Assembly (NCBI RefSeq): GCF_041146795.1 | Contig: NC_135184.1 | Coordinates: 4,358,967-4,422,966, forward strand | Source of the DNA: Maylandia zebra | Taxonomy: Eukaryota; Chordata; Actinopteri; Cichliformes; Cichlidae | Length of the DNA: 64,000 nt | Direction: 5' to 3' | Shown here: positions 1 to 11,051 of the stretch, piece by piece | Layout of the letters: each line of letters opens with the position of its first letter | Position numbering within the stretch: the stretch's first letter is position 1 | Position numbers and translations under genes: made by a program | Notes under the pieces: model-generated | What the model was told of the DNA's origin: nothing | The model's input: only the letters and a program-made list of their open reading frames with translations | Databases searched by the model: none

Positions 1-560
1 TGATCTTAACAGAGAAGTCTACAGACCTTCCTTTATCACACAGATTTTATTCTCATTTGTACATTTATAAAGAAAACAATTAATTACAGAGCAATAAGAA
101 ATTTTAAGAAAGTGCACTATATCATAATTTATAGTAAAGTGTATTAAAGCATCGTTAGTTAGTCACTTATTTAGTTTGGAGCTGTATCATCTGACACTGT
201 AGAAACATTTCCTCCAGCTTCAGCACAGAATGTTAAAAACAGAACTATTAATGAGAACAAACAGTAGGAACACAGTATCAGCAAACATCATGGCTTAAAA
301 TGGAGAGTAAAAATCTAAAAAGAAATAAACAAATTAGTAAAAAGGATTTCCTGTTGACATGTTATTGGTCCTATCTTGTCTGCAGCACCTCCAGGATGCT
401 TCTTATATGTTTCTGGTTATTTTTGCACCAATTTTAGTTTTTGTCAGTAGGAAGTTCAAGTTCAACTCAGTGTGTTTGTTTGTTTTTTTCAAACTGATGC
501 CTGACCTTGAACACCAAACATCTGTCAATAAAGCAATGATATAAAATGCTTATATTAGTA
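1..560 (+). other. 3' UTR tail of a TRIM gene lying left of the window
   Basis: This stretch matches the DNA downstream of all three complete TRIM genes (copies begin at 13499, 41375 and 61380), almost base for base. An AATAAA signal at 527-532 recurs at 14025-14030, 41904-41909 and 61916-61921, roughly 860-870 bases after each TRIM stop codon. It is therefore read as the end of the 3' UTR of a fourth TRIM gene outside the window. The short open frame at 359-544 is an incidental frame in this UTR. Confidence 0.7.
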
Positions 561-1264
561 CTGAAAAACTGCATATCCACTTTACAAATATAAATAATGA
601 TATAAATCCACAGCTGAACTGGAGGAGCAGCTGATCTAGTTCACTCATGTGTTTCTGGACTAAGAGTTGGAGCAAATACCTTATGATTCAGTGATGTTTG
701 TTTTTGTTCAATATTTTGTAGATCCAAGAGTGAGTTTGACTCATGATGATGATGTTCCGAATTAAACAAAGTTGGTCACAAATTCTTCAAAGCTGTTTAT
801 TAAGAATATATTCACTTGGACTCATGAGACAGGCTTGTGATCCAAGGGAGCCATCAACTGGACAATTACTGACATGACAACAAAAAAGCTAAGTACAGAG
901 GGGGGAACAGAGGTGAAAATACTTGCTTTAAAGGATTGTAATGTTTCCTTTTAAAATAAGTCTCTAAGGTCAGACAAAGGGACAGAAACTCATAGCTTTC
1001 TACCAGCCCAATGACAAAACTATAAGTTGTTTTTTAACATCTACTTTTTCATCTATTTGGCAGTCACAGTGAAAAGTATAAACATTGGCACGCTTTGTCT
1101 TGTGATTCTGCTGTTCGTAAAAAATGACCATGCGCAAAGTACCAGACTTTAAGGCTTTGACTTGATGCCAATGGCCTGAGGAGGACAGTATTACCCTTGG
1201 ACATGTGTAGTCTGCCGTCTACTCAATAGAAGAACAAGAAGCGCGGAAATGGCACAACTGTCTT
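561..1264. other. TRIM to zinc-finger spacer, unit 1
   Basis: No gene or recognisable repeat is seen here. The stretch is repeated almost unchanged at about 14059-14762, 41938-42641 and 61940-62643, so it is part of the segmental duplication. The last 100 bases presumably hold the zinc-finger promoter, but no TATA box stands out. Confidence 0.5.
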
Positions 1265-1419
1265 CAGTTTCTGGGAGAGTTTAACAATGAGAGACTGATG
1301 ATGCAGAAGAAATCTCCGTGGTTAAAAACATTAAAAACAGTCGTCCAGGATGATGAGATCCGCCACTGGCTCAGACTGCTGTATATCAGCCGGAGACCCG
1401 AGATGAAGTCACGCAGCAG
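1265..1419 (+). other. Decayed or noncoding first exon of zinc-finger gene, unit 1
   Basis: The block resembles the first exon of fish acidic-exon zinc-finger genes: one frame is open for 51 codons and ends in an SRRPEMKSRSR-like stretch before a good splice donor (CAG|GTATGT at 1419/1420). There is no in-frame ATG at the expected 5' end, and the exon phase (2) does not match the next coding exon (phase 0 from its own ATG). The exon may serve only as 5' UTR. Copies lie at 14763-14917, 42642-42796 and 62644-62798. The homologous exon of the neighbouring gene lies at 44791-44936. Confidence 0.45.
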
Positions 1420-1585
1420 GTATGTAAAACTGTGATGTTCTCAATGAACTAACACAGGAACGATCTGAGCTCAGTCTGTAAGCTAACAGGCTAAAATCAG
1501 AGAGCAGCTAATCAAACAAGTGCGTCCGTTTTTTTTAAAGGTCAACTTTTAACAATAGACTTTCATGAGACACATCAAAACCAAA

Positions 1586-1800
1586 CAGGGAGGGAAAGCT
1601 TCGGTTTTCTGCACTGTGCCACAGTTCGCTGTCTGCTTCGGTTCACGACGCCTCACTCCGGGGCTACAGACAGTTCTCTGCCGCCTGTGGTGCTCCTCAC
1701 CTCCGTCTGCACCCACAGACTTCCCGAGGTGGAGGCAGGCCGGCAGGGACTTTGAGAGATGGGCTTTACTTTTAAAAATAGCCCTTAATCAGGGTCTAAC
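1586..1800 (+). other. Conserved block in zinc-finger intron 1, unit 1
   Basis: This 215-base, GC- and CpG-rich block sits about 165 bases after the first-exon donor. It occurs in the other three units and also, at exactly the same length and roughly 94% identity by eye, in intron 1 of the second zinc-finger gene (45154-45368). A 60-80 codon open frame runs through it but is not linked to a splice site or known domain. It could be an intronic promoter or enhancer, or an old repeat. Confidence 0.45.
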
Positions 1801-2461
1801 TCACTAAAAGATGGCCACATGTCTCTCTCCAACTTAATCTCTTTCTTTTAAGTAATTGTTTTTCATTGAAATGAAATTAATTGTTCAATAAAATGATTAC
1901 ATTTATAATTGAATTAAAGTTAAATGAATCAAGGTGATTTTGACTTTGCTAGTTAACAGGAAGAGAAACAAACTTACACAGGATAAAATGAAATTTGGAG
2001 CCAGCAGAAAAAGTCAGATCACAGACAAACAGAAACATTCCTCTTTGGCTAAAATAAAATGCAGATTATTGCTCATCTGCAGTTTTAATCATGGTGAATA
2101 ATTTATGATTCAGCCAAGTAAGATTCTTCTGTGTGGAGGTTTTTCCCCTGTCAAAAGGCATTGACCATTACCTTCATCTAAACATGGAATTTAAGTCATG
2201 TAGTTGCCGTTGTTTGTTTTTAAAGAGGTCATAATATTTTTGTGATGGTAGAAATTTATCTTCAAAGTAATAGTTATAAAGTGAATTAATAAGACTTTCC
2301 AACAAAGAGAGGGAGTCACATGGTGCTTCTGAAACATTTGTACAAACCTCTCTCACATATGTGAGCAACATGCTCACAGTGTACAGCCCTGCTGACTGAG
2401 GCTGCACCTTTACCTGTCTAATCTTTTTCTTTTTACTTTGTTCCTCAAGTCCCACATCAAC

Positions 2462-4342
2462 ATGAAGTGTAAGGAGGAGGAAGATCTGGCTGGCCAGCAG
2501 GTCTGGAAGCAGGAGAGGAACTTCAATCTGGACCAGGAGGACACAGATCCCCCACAGATCAAAGAGGAACAGGAGGAACTCTGCATCAGTCAAGAGGGAG
2601 AACAGCTTGTAGTGAAACACGAGGATGAAGGCATCGTCGTCTGGAGCGGGGAAGAGCGGCTCAGACAGCTGCATAACATCTGGAAACCTGAGAAAGATTT
2701 ACAGACCAGCGGTAAAACTGTAATGGCTTTTCTGAAGTGTTAACATTAATATTAAACCTACAGTTTGTATCAGTCAGATCTATTTAATGTGTATTCGTGA
2801 AAACATGACAGGGAGTTTTAAATGGACTGGTTCTTATATAGCGCTTTTCTACTCAATCTTGAGCACTCAAAGCGCTTTACAAAACTTGTGCATTCACCCA
2901 CTCACTCCCATTCGCACAAGCACATTTTTCTTAGTGCTTTCTACCAACATTCAGACACACATTCCACAGATCAAAGAGCAACTTGAGGCAACTTGGAGTT
3001 AGTATCTTGCCCAAGGATATTTGAAATGCAGACTAGGTGAAGCCGGGAATCGAACCGATCAGTAGATGATCTGCTCTACCGCCTGAGCTACAGCCACCCC
3101 CAATAGTGAAGATTATTTTGAAAAATATCAAGATGTAGATCAGTTTCGAGATCAACTCCAAAATAGATCATCAGTCAGTCAGTAATAAGTGAGTTCTTTT
3201 TTGTTTGAAAGGTTTTTTTTACTCTTAATGTTGCTGAAAAATGTCAGAACTCAAGTTCTCATTTGCATCAGAGTGCACAAATAACTTCATTTTTACACAC
3301 TTTTAATTTCACCTGCAAATGTGAGCAACATGCCCTCATTACAGACTTTAACTAAAACTTTATCTTCTCAGAAGTGTTTTTCTATAATTACATTTTTTTT
3401 ATTGTTCGTTTAGACCTCCACCAGCAAACTGCCTGTAAGGAGGAGGAGTTTGTCGCCAATCAGCAGGAGAGGAACTCAAGTCTGGACCAGGAGGACCCAG
3501 ATCCTCCACAGATTAAAGAGGAACAGGAGGAACTCTGCACCAGTCAGGAGCTGGAGGAGATTGTACTGAAGCAGGAGATCAATAGTTTTATGGTGACTTC
3601 TAGTTTTGAGGAAAGTGACCTCAGTGAATCAGAACCAAACGATGACCAGCTCCTTGCTCTTAACTTTCCTGAACCAGAGCTTGAGGAACAGGAAGAAAAC
3701 CAGCATGTGGACTCGGGATCAACTAGAAATGCGGAGCTGAAGAAAAGGAGACGTCACAAAAACCGAACAGATAAGTCTCGGAGTGAAACTGATACAAGTA
3801 AAAAATCTGTAAGCTGTGACACTTGTGGAAAAACTTTTCAGTGTAAATCCAACCTGACGAGACACATGAGAGTTCACACAAGTGAGAAGCCACATTCTTG
3901 TAGCACCTGTGGGAAAAGATTCATTTGGAAATCAGGATTGGAAACTCACGTAAGGATCCACACAGGCGAGAAGCCATATTTTTGCATCACCTGTGGGAAA
4001 AGATTTAATAAGAAATCCGGATTTGAAAGTCACGTGAGAATCCACACAGGCGAGAAGCCGTATTTCTGTAGCACATGTGGGAAAAGATTTGGTAAGAAAT
4101 CAGGACTAGAAACTCATTTGAGAATCCACACCGGTGAGAAAGCGTATTCTTGCAACGTCTGTAGGAAAGAGTTTAGAGACTTGTCGACTATGAAAAGTCA
4201 CAGAAGGATCCACACAGGTGAGAAACCATATATTTGTAGCTCCTGTGGGGAAAGATTCAGTTGGAAATCAGGACTGAATTTTCATCTAAGGATCCACCTG
4301 AGTGACAAACCAAATCACTGCAGCACCCGAGGTAGAAAATGA
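2462..4342 (+). CDS. C2H2 zinc-finger protein, six fingers plus a degenerate seventh (unit 1; two coding exons)
   Basis: The model is join(2462..2711, 3414..4342), 392 residues. Exon A begins at MKCKEEED after an acceptor at 2449 and ends in phase 1 at a GTAAAA donor. Exon B follows a TTTTTATTG..TTTAG acceptor and also starts in phase 1, so the frame is continuous. Both exons encode the acidic PPQIKEEQEELC module, so the protein carries it twice. Exon B then encodes six fingers of the CxxC-F-L-HxxxH type joined by TGEKP-like linkers; a seventh (CSTRGRK) has lost its pattern. This is expected to be a nuclear DNA-binding regulator; target unknown. No KRAB, SCAN or BTB domain is seen. The second finger (IWKSGLETH) is absent from the unit-2 copy. 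Poly(A) signals lie at 4618-4623 and 4834-4839. Confidence is high for a zinc-finger gene and moderate for the start. Confidence 0.85.
2821..3101 (-). mobile_element. tRNA-derived SINE in zinc-finger intron 2, unit 1
   Basis: On the minus strand the right end reads like a tRNA: an A-box-like TAGCTCAGGCGGTAGAG followed by a B-box GGTTCGATTCC (complement of about 3045-3055). The body then runs leftwards to about 2821. The lack of a foldable acceptor stem and the attached body argue for a SINE head, not a tRNA gene. Identical copies are at 16319-16599 and 44198-44478, so it was inserted before the units duplicated. Confidence 0.6.
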
Positions 4343-5365
4343 CCTCATGCTCCAAGTCACGGTACATTTCCTGTCCACAGCAGTGAAGGGCACTCTATGT
4401 TGTTTGTTCCAGCCCTGACTTTATGTTTCTCTAAGTTTGATATTTTTTTTATTGGTCTTTAAAGGTGACACAAATATTTATTGAACATGGATGCTCTTTT
4501 AATATTTACCACAGAAACTTGTATTTCTTCTTCAGTATAGAAGAAAACAAACATGAAAATGAGTTTTTCATCACTTGTTCCTTGTAACAACCATGATGTG
4601 ATTCCTTTTTATCAGCCAATAAATAAGTTTTGATACACAGGACTAAAGATTTAAAAAAGTTCAAGACAAGTATACAATTTTTATTTAAATATGTTTTCTT
4701 TGTGATTTATGTTAATGAAGGTTATACTTCAGTATGGCTTTGACCTGGTTGTCCTGGTTCTTCTTAGCAACATGTTGCAAGATTTGATTAAAAATGTTTG
4801 TGACTTATTTTGTGTATTGTGTAATCCCTGCTAAATAAAAGCAGTTAAATGTGCTATATTGGCTCATGATAAGTGTTTATATCATTTTGCCTAAATGCAA
4901 GTAAACTCAATGTTTGCCAACTCTGTGTGTGCAGTTTGCTTCATAAGTACAGTAACAGAACTTAAACTACATGGAGCCTATTTTGATTACATCATTACAG
5001 ATGTAGATATTATTCATAGTTCATATTTCACAGTGTGCTGCAATCTTCTCCACAGACCTGCATTGCTCTCTGTTCAGACCCGTCATCTTCAAGATGTCCA
5101 CTAGATGTCGTCAGAGTTCCCCCACTTTCCTCATCTATTGTGTTGCCATTACCTGAGCCTGCTTAAAACCTACAGTCCTTTACATATGGGTTCATTCAGG
5201 GTCATGTTTAGTGGGCAGGTTTAGTGCGATGAAGGAAACTCGTTTTCTTTAACTTTACCTCTCAGTAAGTAACTGGAGTAACAGACTCACTGATTCCTCC
5301 CCACCTGCTGGACATGAACCAGCTGACTGACACTTGTTTTCATTTTCTCATTCATAAAGTTGCTA
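4343..5365 (+). other. Zinc-finger 3' UTR and downstream flank, unit 1
   Basis: AT-rich DNA with AATAAA at 4618-4623 and 4834-4839, giving a plausible 3' UTR of 0.3-0.5 kb. The whole stretch is repeated after the unit-2 zinc-finger gene (17757-18780). The small open frame at 4895-5104 has no support as a gene. Confidence 0.5.
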
Positions 5366-6447
5366 CCAGTTCAATTCATTTATATTTATATATAGTGCCA
5401 AAAAACAACAGTTGCCTCAAGGTGCTTTATATTGTAAGGTAAAGAATGTAAAAACCTCCACAATTGAACAAGCTGAAAAGAGCAAATGCTTGGCAGCAGT
5501 GGCAGAAACAGGCTTTCTGTCGTAATCACTGTAAAACACTAATCACTGGTCAGTCATTTGTTGTGTTGCAATCGGTTACACTGAGGGAAAAAATTTCACA
5601 ACTGGATCTCGGAGATAATGTGAATATTTGTGAAAATATGTGAAGATGAGGCTGAAATAACTCTGAGACTCTAAAACATGATGAAATGCTTACATATTGA
5701 AATGTGTGTAGTAACATGACCTACAGCTTGTTTAAGAACTCGTGATTTTTTTCCCCTGTTGGCATAAGGTGAAATCCTGCATAAAGGAGGTGACCTTTGC
5801 TCCCTGACTCAGACGTGATAAACATGACCCAAATCATTCACGTTGGTGCCAAATAATGTTTTGTTAAAGTTTAACAAGCTTTCCCAGCCTGAAACTGCCA
5901 GACAAACAAATCACCTGTTGGAGATGCTGGTTTAGCTCCCTGGGTGAAGTGGGTGACCCAGATGCTAAAGCCCAGCTATGACTCCTGCCTGAGGACTTTT
6001 AGTCTTGGTTTGCATCCAACTTTTCTGCCACAATAGTTCAATTTTCTTAATAAAACACCAAATTACAACAAGTTACCTCGAGGCAGTTTATATTGAAGGC
6101 ACTTTATTTGAAGGTAAAGATCCGACAATAATACAGAGAAACAACAGGTAGAAGCAATGGAAGATTGAAAATAACGGTTGTCATTACTTTTCATTCAGTC
6201 ATAAGATACAGAAACACCATCTGTTGTGTGTAAAGATGAACAGTAGGGGTAGGGTGATTTTCACCAGATCAAAGCCATGGATTCACAATTATGGTTTGGT
6301 GCTGTTGAGTACCTGGATAGAAAATGCACATGTGGAATGGTAGAAAGTGTTCAGCATGCTTTGATGATCTGCTTCAACTATGCTGGGGTGAGCATTACAG
6401 ACTGCTTCTTAAATTTAATAACCAAATTGCATCAATGGGGAACTATA
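5366..6447. repeat. Dispersed repeat fragments, unit 1
   Basis: Two stretches (about 5366-5455 and 6040-6165) share a diverged motif: TTCAATTC/TTCAATTTTC..., ACAACA, CCTCAAGG or CCTCGAGG, TTTATATTG, AAGGTAAAG. They look like two copies of an old short dispersed repeat common in fish. About 870 bases, from roughly 5575 to 6447, are absent from unit 2, where the flanks join directly at about 18975. Small open frames near 6277-6506 have no support. Confidence 0.4.
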
Positions 6448-6639
6448 AATTCTACATTTGGATTTCTGATTATTATTTCTGGCTGATTTTCATTAGATCG
6501 ACCTGAGTAGGGCAGCGACAGATGTGTGCGGTCCAGAAGAAGAAGAAGAAAGAGGAGAGCAGAAATGATGACATTCTAGGCTCGCTTTTCACCTTTGATG
6601 TACTCTTAGCAGGAAGACTTTGGTTTGGTGATGTGTTAG

Positions 6640-6741
6640 AGATAATTTAGTGGTTGAAGCTACTGTGGACTGACCAGATCTGCCATCAGCTCAGAGTGCT
6701 GGATATCACCGCAAACCTGAGACAAAGTCATACAGAACAGG
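6640..6741 (+). pseudogene. Relic first exon of a third zinc-finger gene, unit 1
   Basis: The end of this stretch resembles the zinc-finger first exon at 44791-44936: CAGCTCAGAGTGCTGGATATC, then an ACCTGAGACAAAG-like stretch, then ACAG|GTGTGTAAAACTGTGATGG as a donor. The reading frame is broken. The copy in unit 2 ends at about 19276 and is followed by DNA resembling the start of intron 1. It shows that a further zinc-finger gene once lay between the present zinc-finger and TRIM genes. Confidence 0.45.
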
Positions 6742-6895
6742 TGTGTAAAACTGTGATGGTCACTGTGATGGGTGCATGCAACCACACAACTGAGACACTT
6801 AGTAATATTCATTTGGTCTTTTGTCTTATGTTTACGTTATGCTTTAAAGTTTCTGTGATCATAAGTTAACTAATTTGACGTTTTGAGGTTACCTG

Positions 6896-8177
6896 TAGTG
6901 ATGTGACGTTCTGTATCGAGGCTTCGGAGCGTGTGTCGAGTAATGGAGGGGGCGTTTCCGCGATGCGCGTATTGAGGCTTGCTTCATTTATGGGAGGAGC
7001 TGAAAATGATGACGTCCGAAGCCTCGCTGCCCGGCTGTACCACGTGACTGGTTCATGAAGTGGTTCGAACTTTGCCGCGAGATATGACAGCGATATAAAG
7101 CCCTCAGACTTCATTCAAAATGTAGGTGTTTGATGGAGAGTTGCGGTTAGTGAGAGTTTGGAGACAGTTTGGAGGTTTATGAGAGTGAGGAGAGAAAGTC
7201 AGGAGAGAATGGAGCCAGCTAAGAAGAGGAGGATGTCCTCCGCTGTGTGGGAACATTGTGATTTTATTCCTCCCAACAAGGTATGTAAATTTCTACAGAA
7301 GATGTATTTTCATAATACTGATGGTGCAATACAATTTATGTTGAGCTGTCTTGACTTTTGTACAAGGTGAAGTGTTTGCTATGTGCCAGGGAGCTGGGAT
7401 ATAACAACAACACCTCATCCATGCTTAGGCACTACAGAGCTTTGCATGAGAATAAGGGGAACACCGATTGTGGAGCAAGACCAGGTGAGCCATCAAATGC
7501 AATGATAATATAGCATGCAGTAATGTTACTAAATGATATAACAATATTATACAACTGTTATAAGTTACATGTGTGATATTTATATTTGTGCTTTGTCTTT
7601 ATTGTCTTTCCTCAGGAGAACAATCTCAAATAGATGAAGACCTGGTCAGCATGGTGATTGAGGACTCCCAGCCATTTAGCATTGTGGAGGACAAAGGATT
7701 CAAAAGATTTGTTAAATCATTAAATCCTAGCTATGTTCTCCCCACTAAAAAGGCCATAAAAGCAGTGAAAATTTAGTTTTTACAGAATAAAATGTGAACA
7801 GGCAGGACTGTGTAGCTGTCCATACCTCAACGTTATAACCGCACAACCACTGTCCACACCCCAACCACACCTCACCTCACAGTAAATGATCATTTGCATT
7901 TTAAGCATTTCCAAATAATCATTTTCCATACTGCCAGTATAAATATACACAGTATACTGCCATCACTACAATATACATGTTTTACACACTCCTTTTGTTG
8001 TTGACATTTACAGGCTGTGTGCAAAATGCCACACTCTTCAAATTCATGCCAGCTATTATTTTTACGTCCAGTAGGTGTCCTACTAGAGCAAATGAAGCTT
8101 CAAGAAGCTTTGCGCTGGGGTGAACCAATTGGATGAAAAGCTTCAGTGCTTCACGAAGCTTCATCTGCCCATCACTA
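6896..8177 (+). mobile_element. hAT transposon deletion derivative, unit 1
   Basis: The ends are TAGTGATG at 6896 and CATCACTA ending at 8177. Beside them are subterminal clusters built on GAGGCTTC/GAAGCTTC on both sides. Inside are the first exons of a BED-finger hAT transposase (7209-7776) and then unrelated AT-rich DNA; the catalytic domain is missing. No 8-base target duplication is visible, so the ends are provisional. Confidence 0.55.
7209..7776 (+). pseudogene. 5' exons of a BED-finger hAT transposase, truncated
   Basis: Three exons join in frame: 7209-7280 (MEPAKKRRMSSAVWEHCDF), 7367 to about 7482, and 7616-7776. Donors are AAG|GTATGT and CCAG|GTGAGC; acceptors follow TTGTACAAG and TTTCCTCAG. 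Exon 2 has CLLC and HYRALH, the zinc-binding pattern of a BED finger. Exon 3 ends with a segment (VEDKGFKRFVKSLNPSY) typical of the start of the hAT catalytic region. A stop at 7774-7776 ends it, and no DDE core follows. Its neighbours are transposon ends only. Confidence 0.6.
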
Positions 8178-8695
8178 GCATAGACTTTGCTTTGCATTGT
8201 TTGTTATTTTATATAGGTATGTTATATTGATTATATTTCTGCTCTTTCTCAGTTACCTGACCTCCGCTCCAGTCCTTCCTGGTTTGGCTGAAAGAGGAGG
8301 CTGAGGGTGGAGCTGGTTTAAATGCAGAAGCCAATAAAGTGGACTGGACCATCTATTGTGATCATGCAGGGGGAATGGGGTTCTTCTTGAATGATGGTTA
8401 TCTGTTATCCCTTTAGTTTTCACCTTTGGTTTATATAATGGTTTATTCATTTGCTATATAACTGGAGCTGTTTCTCATTTGGGCAGGTCAGTTTGAGTTA
8501 TGTTTTTGTTAAGTGATTTTTGAGTAGCAGTCTGTTAAGGTAACCTCTTTTATGGGCCCACTTGGTTCTTACAAACTTTATTTTTTGTTATTTTGAATTT
8601 TTGTAATCATTTTGTCCTTTTTGGGGTATAATAAAACCCATTTTTTTGAAGATTACATTTGTGCCTGTGTGTTCCTGGCGGCTTGGATCATGACA

Positions 8696-10068
8696 GTCTC
8701 AGTGAAATAACACTGACTCATGCAGGACTCTGATAAAAACTCAGCTTGTGGGCTAACAGACTAAAATCAAAGAATGCTTCTCTTTTTCTCTTTTGTTAAA
8801 AACTTTGAACATCCAGTGAGACACAGAGTAAAGTGACTTTCCGAGATTGTTTCTTCTTCTACAGATTCAGATAAATGATGTCATTTTGAGCCAGAAAGAA
8901 CATTTCCATCATAAAGTAGAAGACTTTTATATTTTTTATTTATTTATCTGGTAAAAAGTCTCATTGACTTTAAAATGTCTTTTTCAAAAGAGATCTGGCC
9001 AAGACCAGAAGCTCCAGTTTTCTCTGCTTCTGTTTGCAGCAGAGCAAAAAGGACAGAGAGCAAGGGACGAGAGAAGACACGAGACAAAGACATGAACGGG
9101 ACCAAATACTAACCAAGACAACCTAAACAACAAATACTGAATAAATTCAAGAGCGTAAGCCCTTGAATTCTGATTTAATAAAGTAAATCAGAATACTTTA
9201 TTAATCCTGAAGGATTAATAAAGTATTCTGATTCTGATAACTAGGAAACATAAGATACACAGAGAACAGAATAATGATTAAACAAGACTCAAAAAACCAA
9301 ACACAAAACACTGGGTCAACGGCCCAGGTACCCTAACAGCCGAGGGAAAAGATGACCTCCTATTCACATCAGTATGGTATATTTTACTCCCATATCACTA
9401 CTCAAAGATCATATTTTATTGTTGTAGGTTGTGGAGGTGACACACACACAAGCTGTAGTTCAACAATGACTTCATTCCTCTATTGACCTATAAAGAGGTC
9501 TTGTTACATAAGATTAAAGCTGGAAACTGACACACATAAGCCCAAACACATTGTGTTATTGTGGACGTTGAAGTCACTGCATGTGTTTTTCATGAAGATT
9601 AAACTTTCCTGTGCTGTTGGTTCTTTGTTTAATTCTGTTGATTCTTACTTTTTTGTTCCTAAAGTTTAAACTAAACTCTTGTTGGATACCAGGTGTTCAT
9701 TTAATAAAGCTGCAGGTTCAAACTTCTAACTGCATGAAAATGTAATGTGTAATGTCATGTGTTTCTAAGTACCATCATTGATTTTGGTCATCAAATCAGC
9801 CATTACTCATTTAATTTGATGTAAATTTCCCCTAATTTGCATATTCAGATTCAGTATTCAGTACCACATGTGAAAGTGACCCAGATCAGATTTGAAAATA
9901 TTGGATTTGTGCCGTTCACACTGTCATAGCATGATCGGATATAGGGTCGCATAGGGTCAAAAAAATCGGATTTAATGCGCTTTCGCCTGCAGTGTGAATG
10001 TAGCCTTAGTTAGTTCTTAGAGTTTGGTTTCTGTGTTCCCCTCTATTTAGTGTCTGTACCGTGTCTCT
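8696..10068. other. Inter-cassette DNA with L2-like tails, unit 1
   Basis: The first part (8696-9664) is repeated in unit 2 as 19300-19532 plus 28396-29137, where BEL/Pao split it. At 9189-9230 lies a perfect palindrome. The stretch from about 9665 to 10110 is missing from unit 2. It holds a GTTCACACTG...CAGTGTGAA inverted pair (about 9914-9999) that may mark a short DNA-transposon end. No gene is seen. Confidence 0.4.
9189..9230. repeat. Perfect 20-base inverted repeat with 2-base loop
   Basis: Two 20-base arms, beginning CAGAATACTT and ending AAGTATTCTG, are exactly complementary around GA. The motif resembles the 3' ends of fish L2 LINEs (TTAATAAAGTATTCTGATTCTG), so it is probably two tails facing each other. 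An identical copy lies at 28656-28697. Confidence 0.6.
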
Positions 10069-10486
10069 GTGCATTTCCTGTTTTATTGTGAAGGTCCATG
10101 TCTTATGTTAGTGTGTTCTGTTCACATTTCCCCTGTCTCGTGTAGTCAATTAGGATCAGCTGTGTCTTTGCCATTCCATGTCTCCCCCTGTGTGTATTTA
10201 TACTATGTGTCCTCGTGTGCTCCTCGCCGGTTCATCTGTGTTTTTTCCTGCATCATTCTGTGTCGTCTCCCTGCATCTCCATTTTAGGTTTCAGTTCTGT
10301 GTTGTGTTAGTTTTTTCCAGTTTAGGTTTCACCTCCTGCTGGCCTCCTTCGCCCGTTCCTAGATGCCCCTGGTCTCATATCGCACTGGACTTCATCACTG
10401 GTCTCCCACCATCCTCAGGTAACAGTTATTCTGACCATCATCGATCGGTTCTCCAAAGCTGTGCATTTCATTGCTCTGCCTAAGGG
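10069..10486 (+). mobile_element. Ty3/gypsy remnant with integrase core fragment, unit 1
   Basis: From about 10370 the frame reads [19 protein letters not shown], the start of a Ty3/gypsy integrase catalytic core. A 1-base slip follows, then the IDRFSKA region. The DNA before it (10100-10330) is T/C-rich and LTR-like. The fragment stops at 10486, where the TRIM upstream flank begins. The unit-2 copy (29150-29660) continues further. Confidence 0.55.
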
Positions 10487-10772
10487 GATTAGGTGCAAGA
10501 GTTGTTAAAATGTATAATTAAATAATAGATGAATTCAATAGCAAACTGTGCCTCGTTCTCAGATGGACAGCAAGTGGAATGTGATAGATGAGATGAGGAG
10601 ATGGAAGGAAGAAGAGAGGCAAAGAGTGATTCACAGGCAGAGCTTAGTTTATTTCCCAGTTTTGTTGCCTTATGGTTCCAAGCGCTGTGACCAATCTTTG
10701 CGTTTTATTATTATCTCATAACACTTGTTTAATCAGCTACCCTCTCTCCTGTGGACTGTTTAATCTCTACAG

Positions 10773-10859
10773 TCTCAGATCAACACAGCCCTGCCCTCCA
10801 GCACTATCAGCAGCAAGAGCAGAAGCAACCCCCCAAACAGCAACATTGTACCCCATCAG
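10773..10859 (+). other. Exon-like block upstream of TRIM-1
   Basis: This 87-base block lies between a CTGTTTAATCTCTACAG acceptor and a CATCAG|GTAAAA donor. Two frames are open, one rich in Gln. The copy at 38647-38733 is nearly identical. It could be an upstream noncoding exon of the TRIM genes or a chance pattern; TRIM-3 lacks it. Confidence 0.25.
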
Positions 10860-10974
10860 GTAAAAAATGGGCTACATTTGCTTTGCATTGTGCCCACCTG
10901 ATGACAGTGATGTAGTGTGATGTGATTCCATATTAGATTCTTGATGAATGTGGGTTGTTGTTCTTCAGCCTGCT

Positions 10975-11051
10975 TCTATGTGCCCTTTTTAACTGTGAGC
11001 ACCCGCCCCTTTAAACATCTCTGCACTGCCCTGACTAAATGTATATATAAA
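10975..11051 (+). promoter_or_regulatory. Candidate upstream TATA promoter of TRIM-1
   Basis: A GC-box-like CACCCGCCCC (about 11002-11011) is followed by TATATATAAA at 11042-11051. The copy before TRIM-2 has the same TATA at 38916-38925. The predicted transcript start would be about 400 bases before the conserved ATG. TRIM-3 lacks this segment and has a different TATA candidate. Confidence 0.35.

Larger units (their letters stand above)
6765..8694 (+). mobile_element. Probable solo LTR present only in unit 1, carrying a nested hAT
   Basis: Unit 2 has an uninterrupted sequence here (about 19293), while unit 1 has 1.9 kb extra. The extra DNA starts TGTGATGGG and ends TCATGACA, has a TATATAA box near 8433 and an AATAAA near 8629, and is flanked by GTCAC and GTCTC, a 4-of-5 match. 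Without the nested hAT it is about 650 bases, a normal LTR size. No coding DNA is attached, hence solo LTR. The family is unassigned, and the flanking duplication is imperfect. Confidence 0.4.

Noticed and set aside
359-544. Small frame repeated after every TRIM gene
   Set aside because: It lies in the 3' UTR and is conserved only because the flanks are duplicated.
2174-2674. Minus-strand frame of 166 codons, repeated in all four units
   Set aside because: It is antisense to zinc-finger exon A; its repetition follows from the duplication and it has no domain.
3030-3101. Possible tRNA gene on the minus strand
   Set aside because: A and B boxes are present, but there is no complete cloverleaf and a SINE body is attached.
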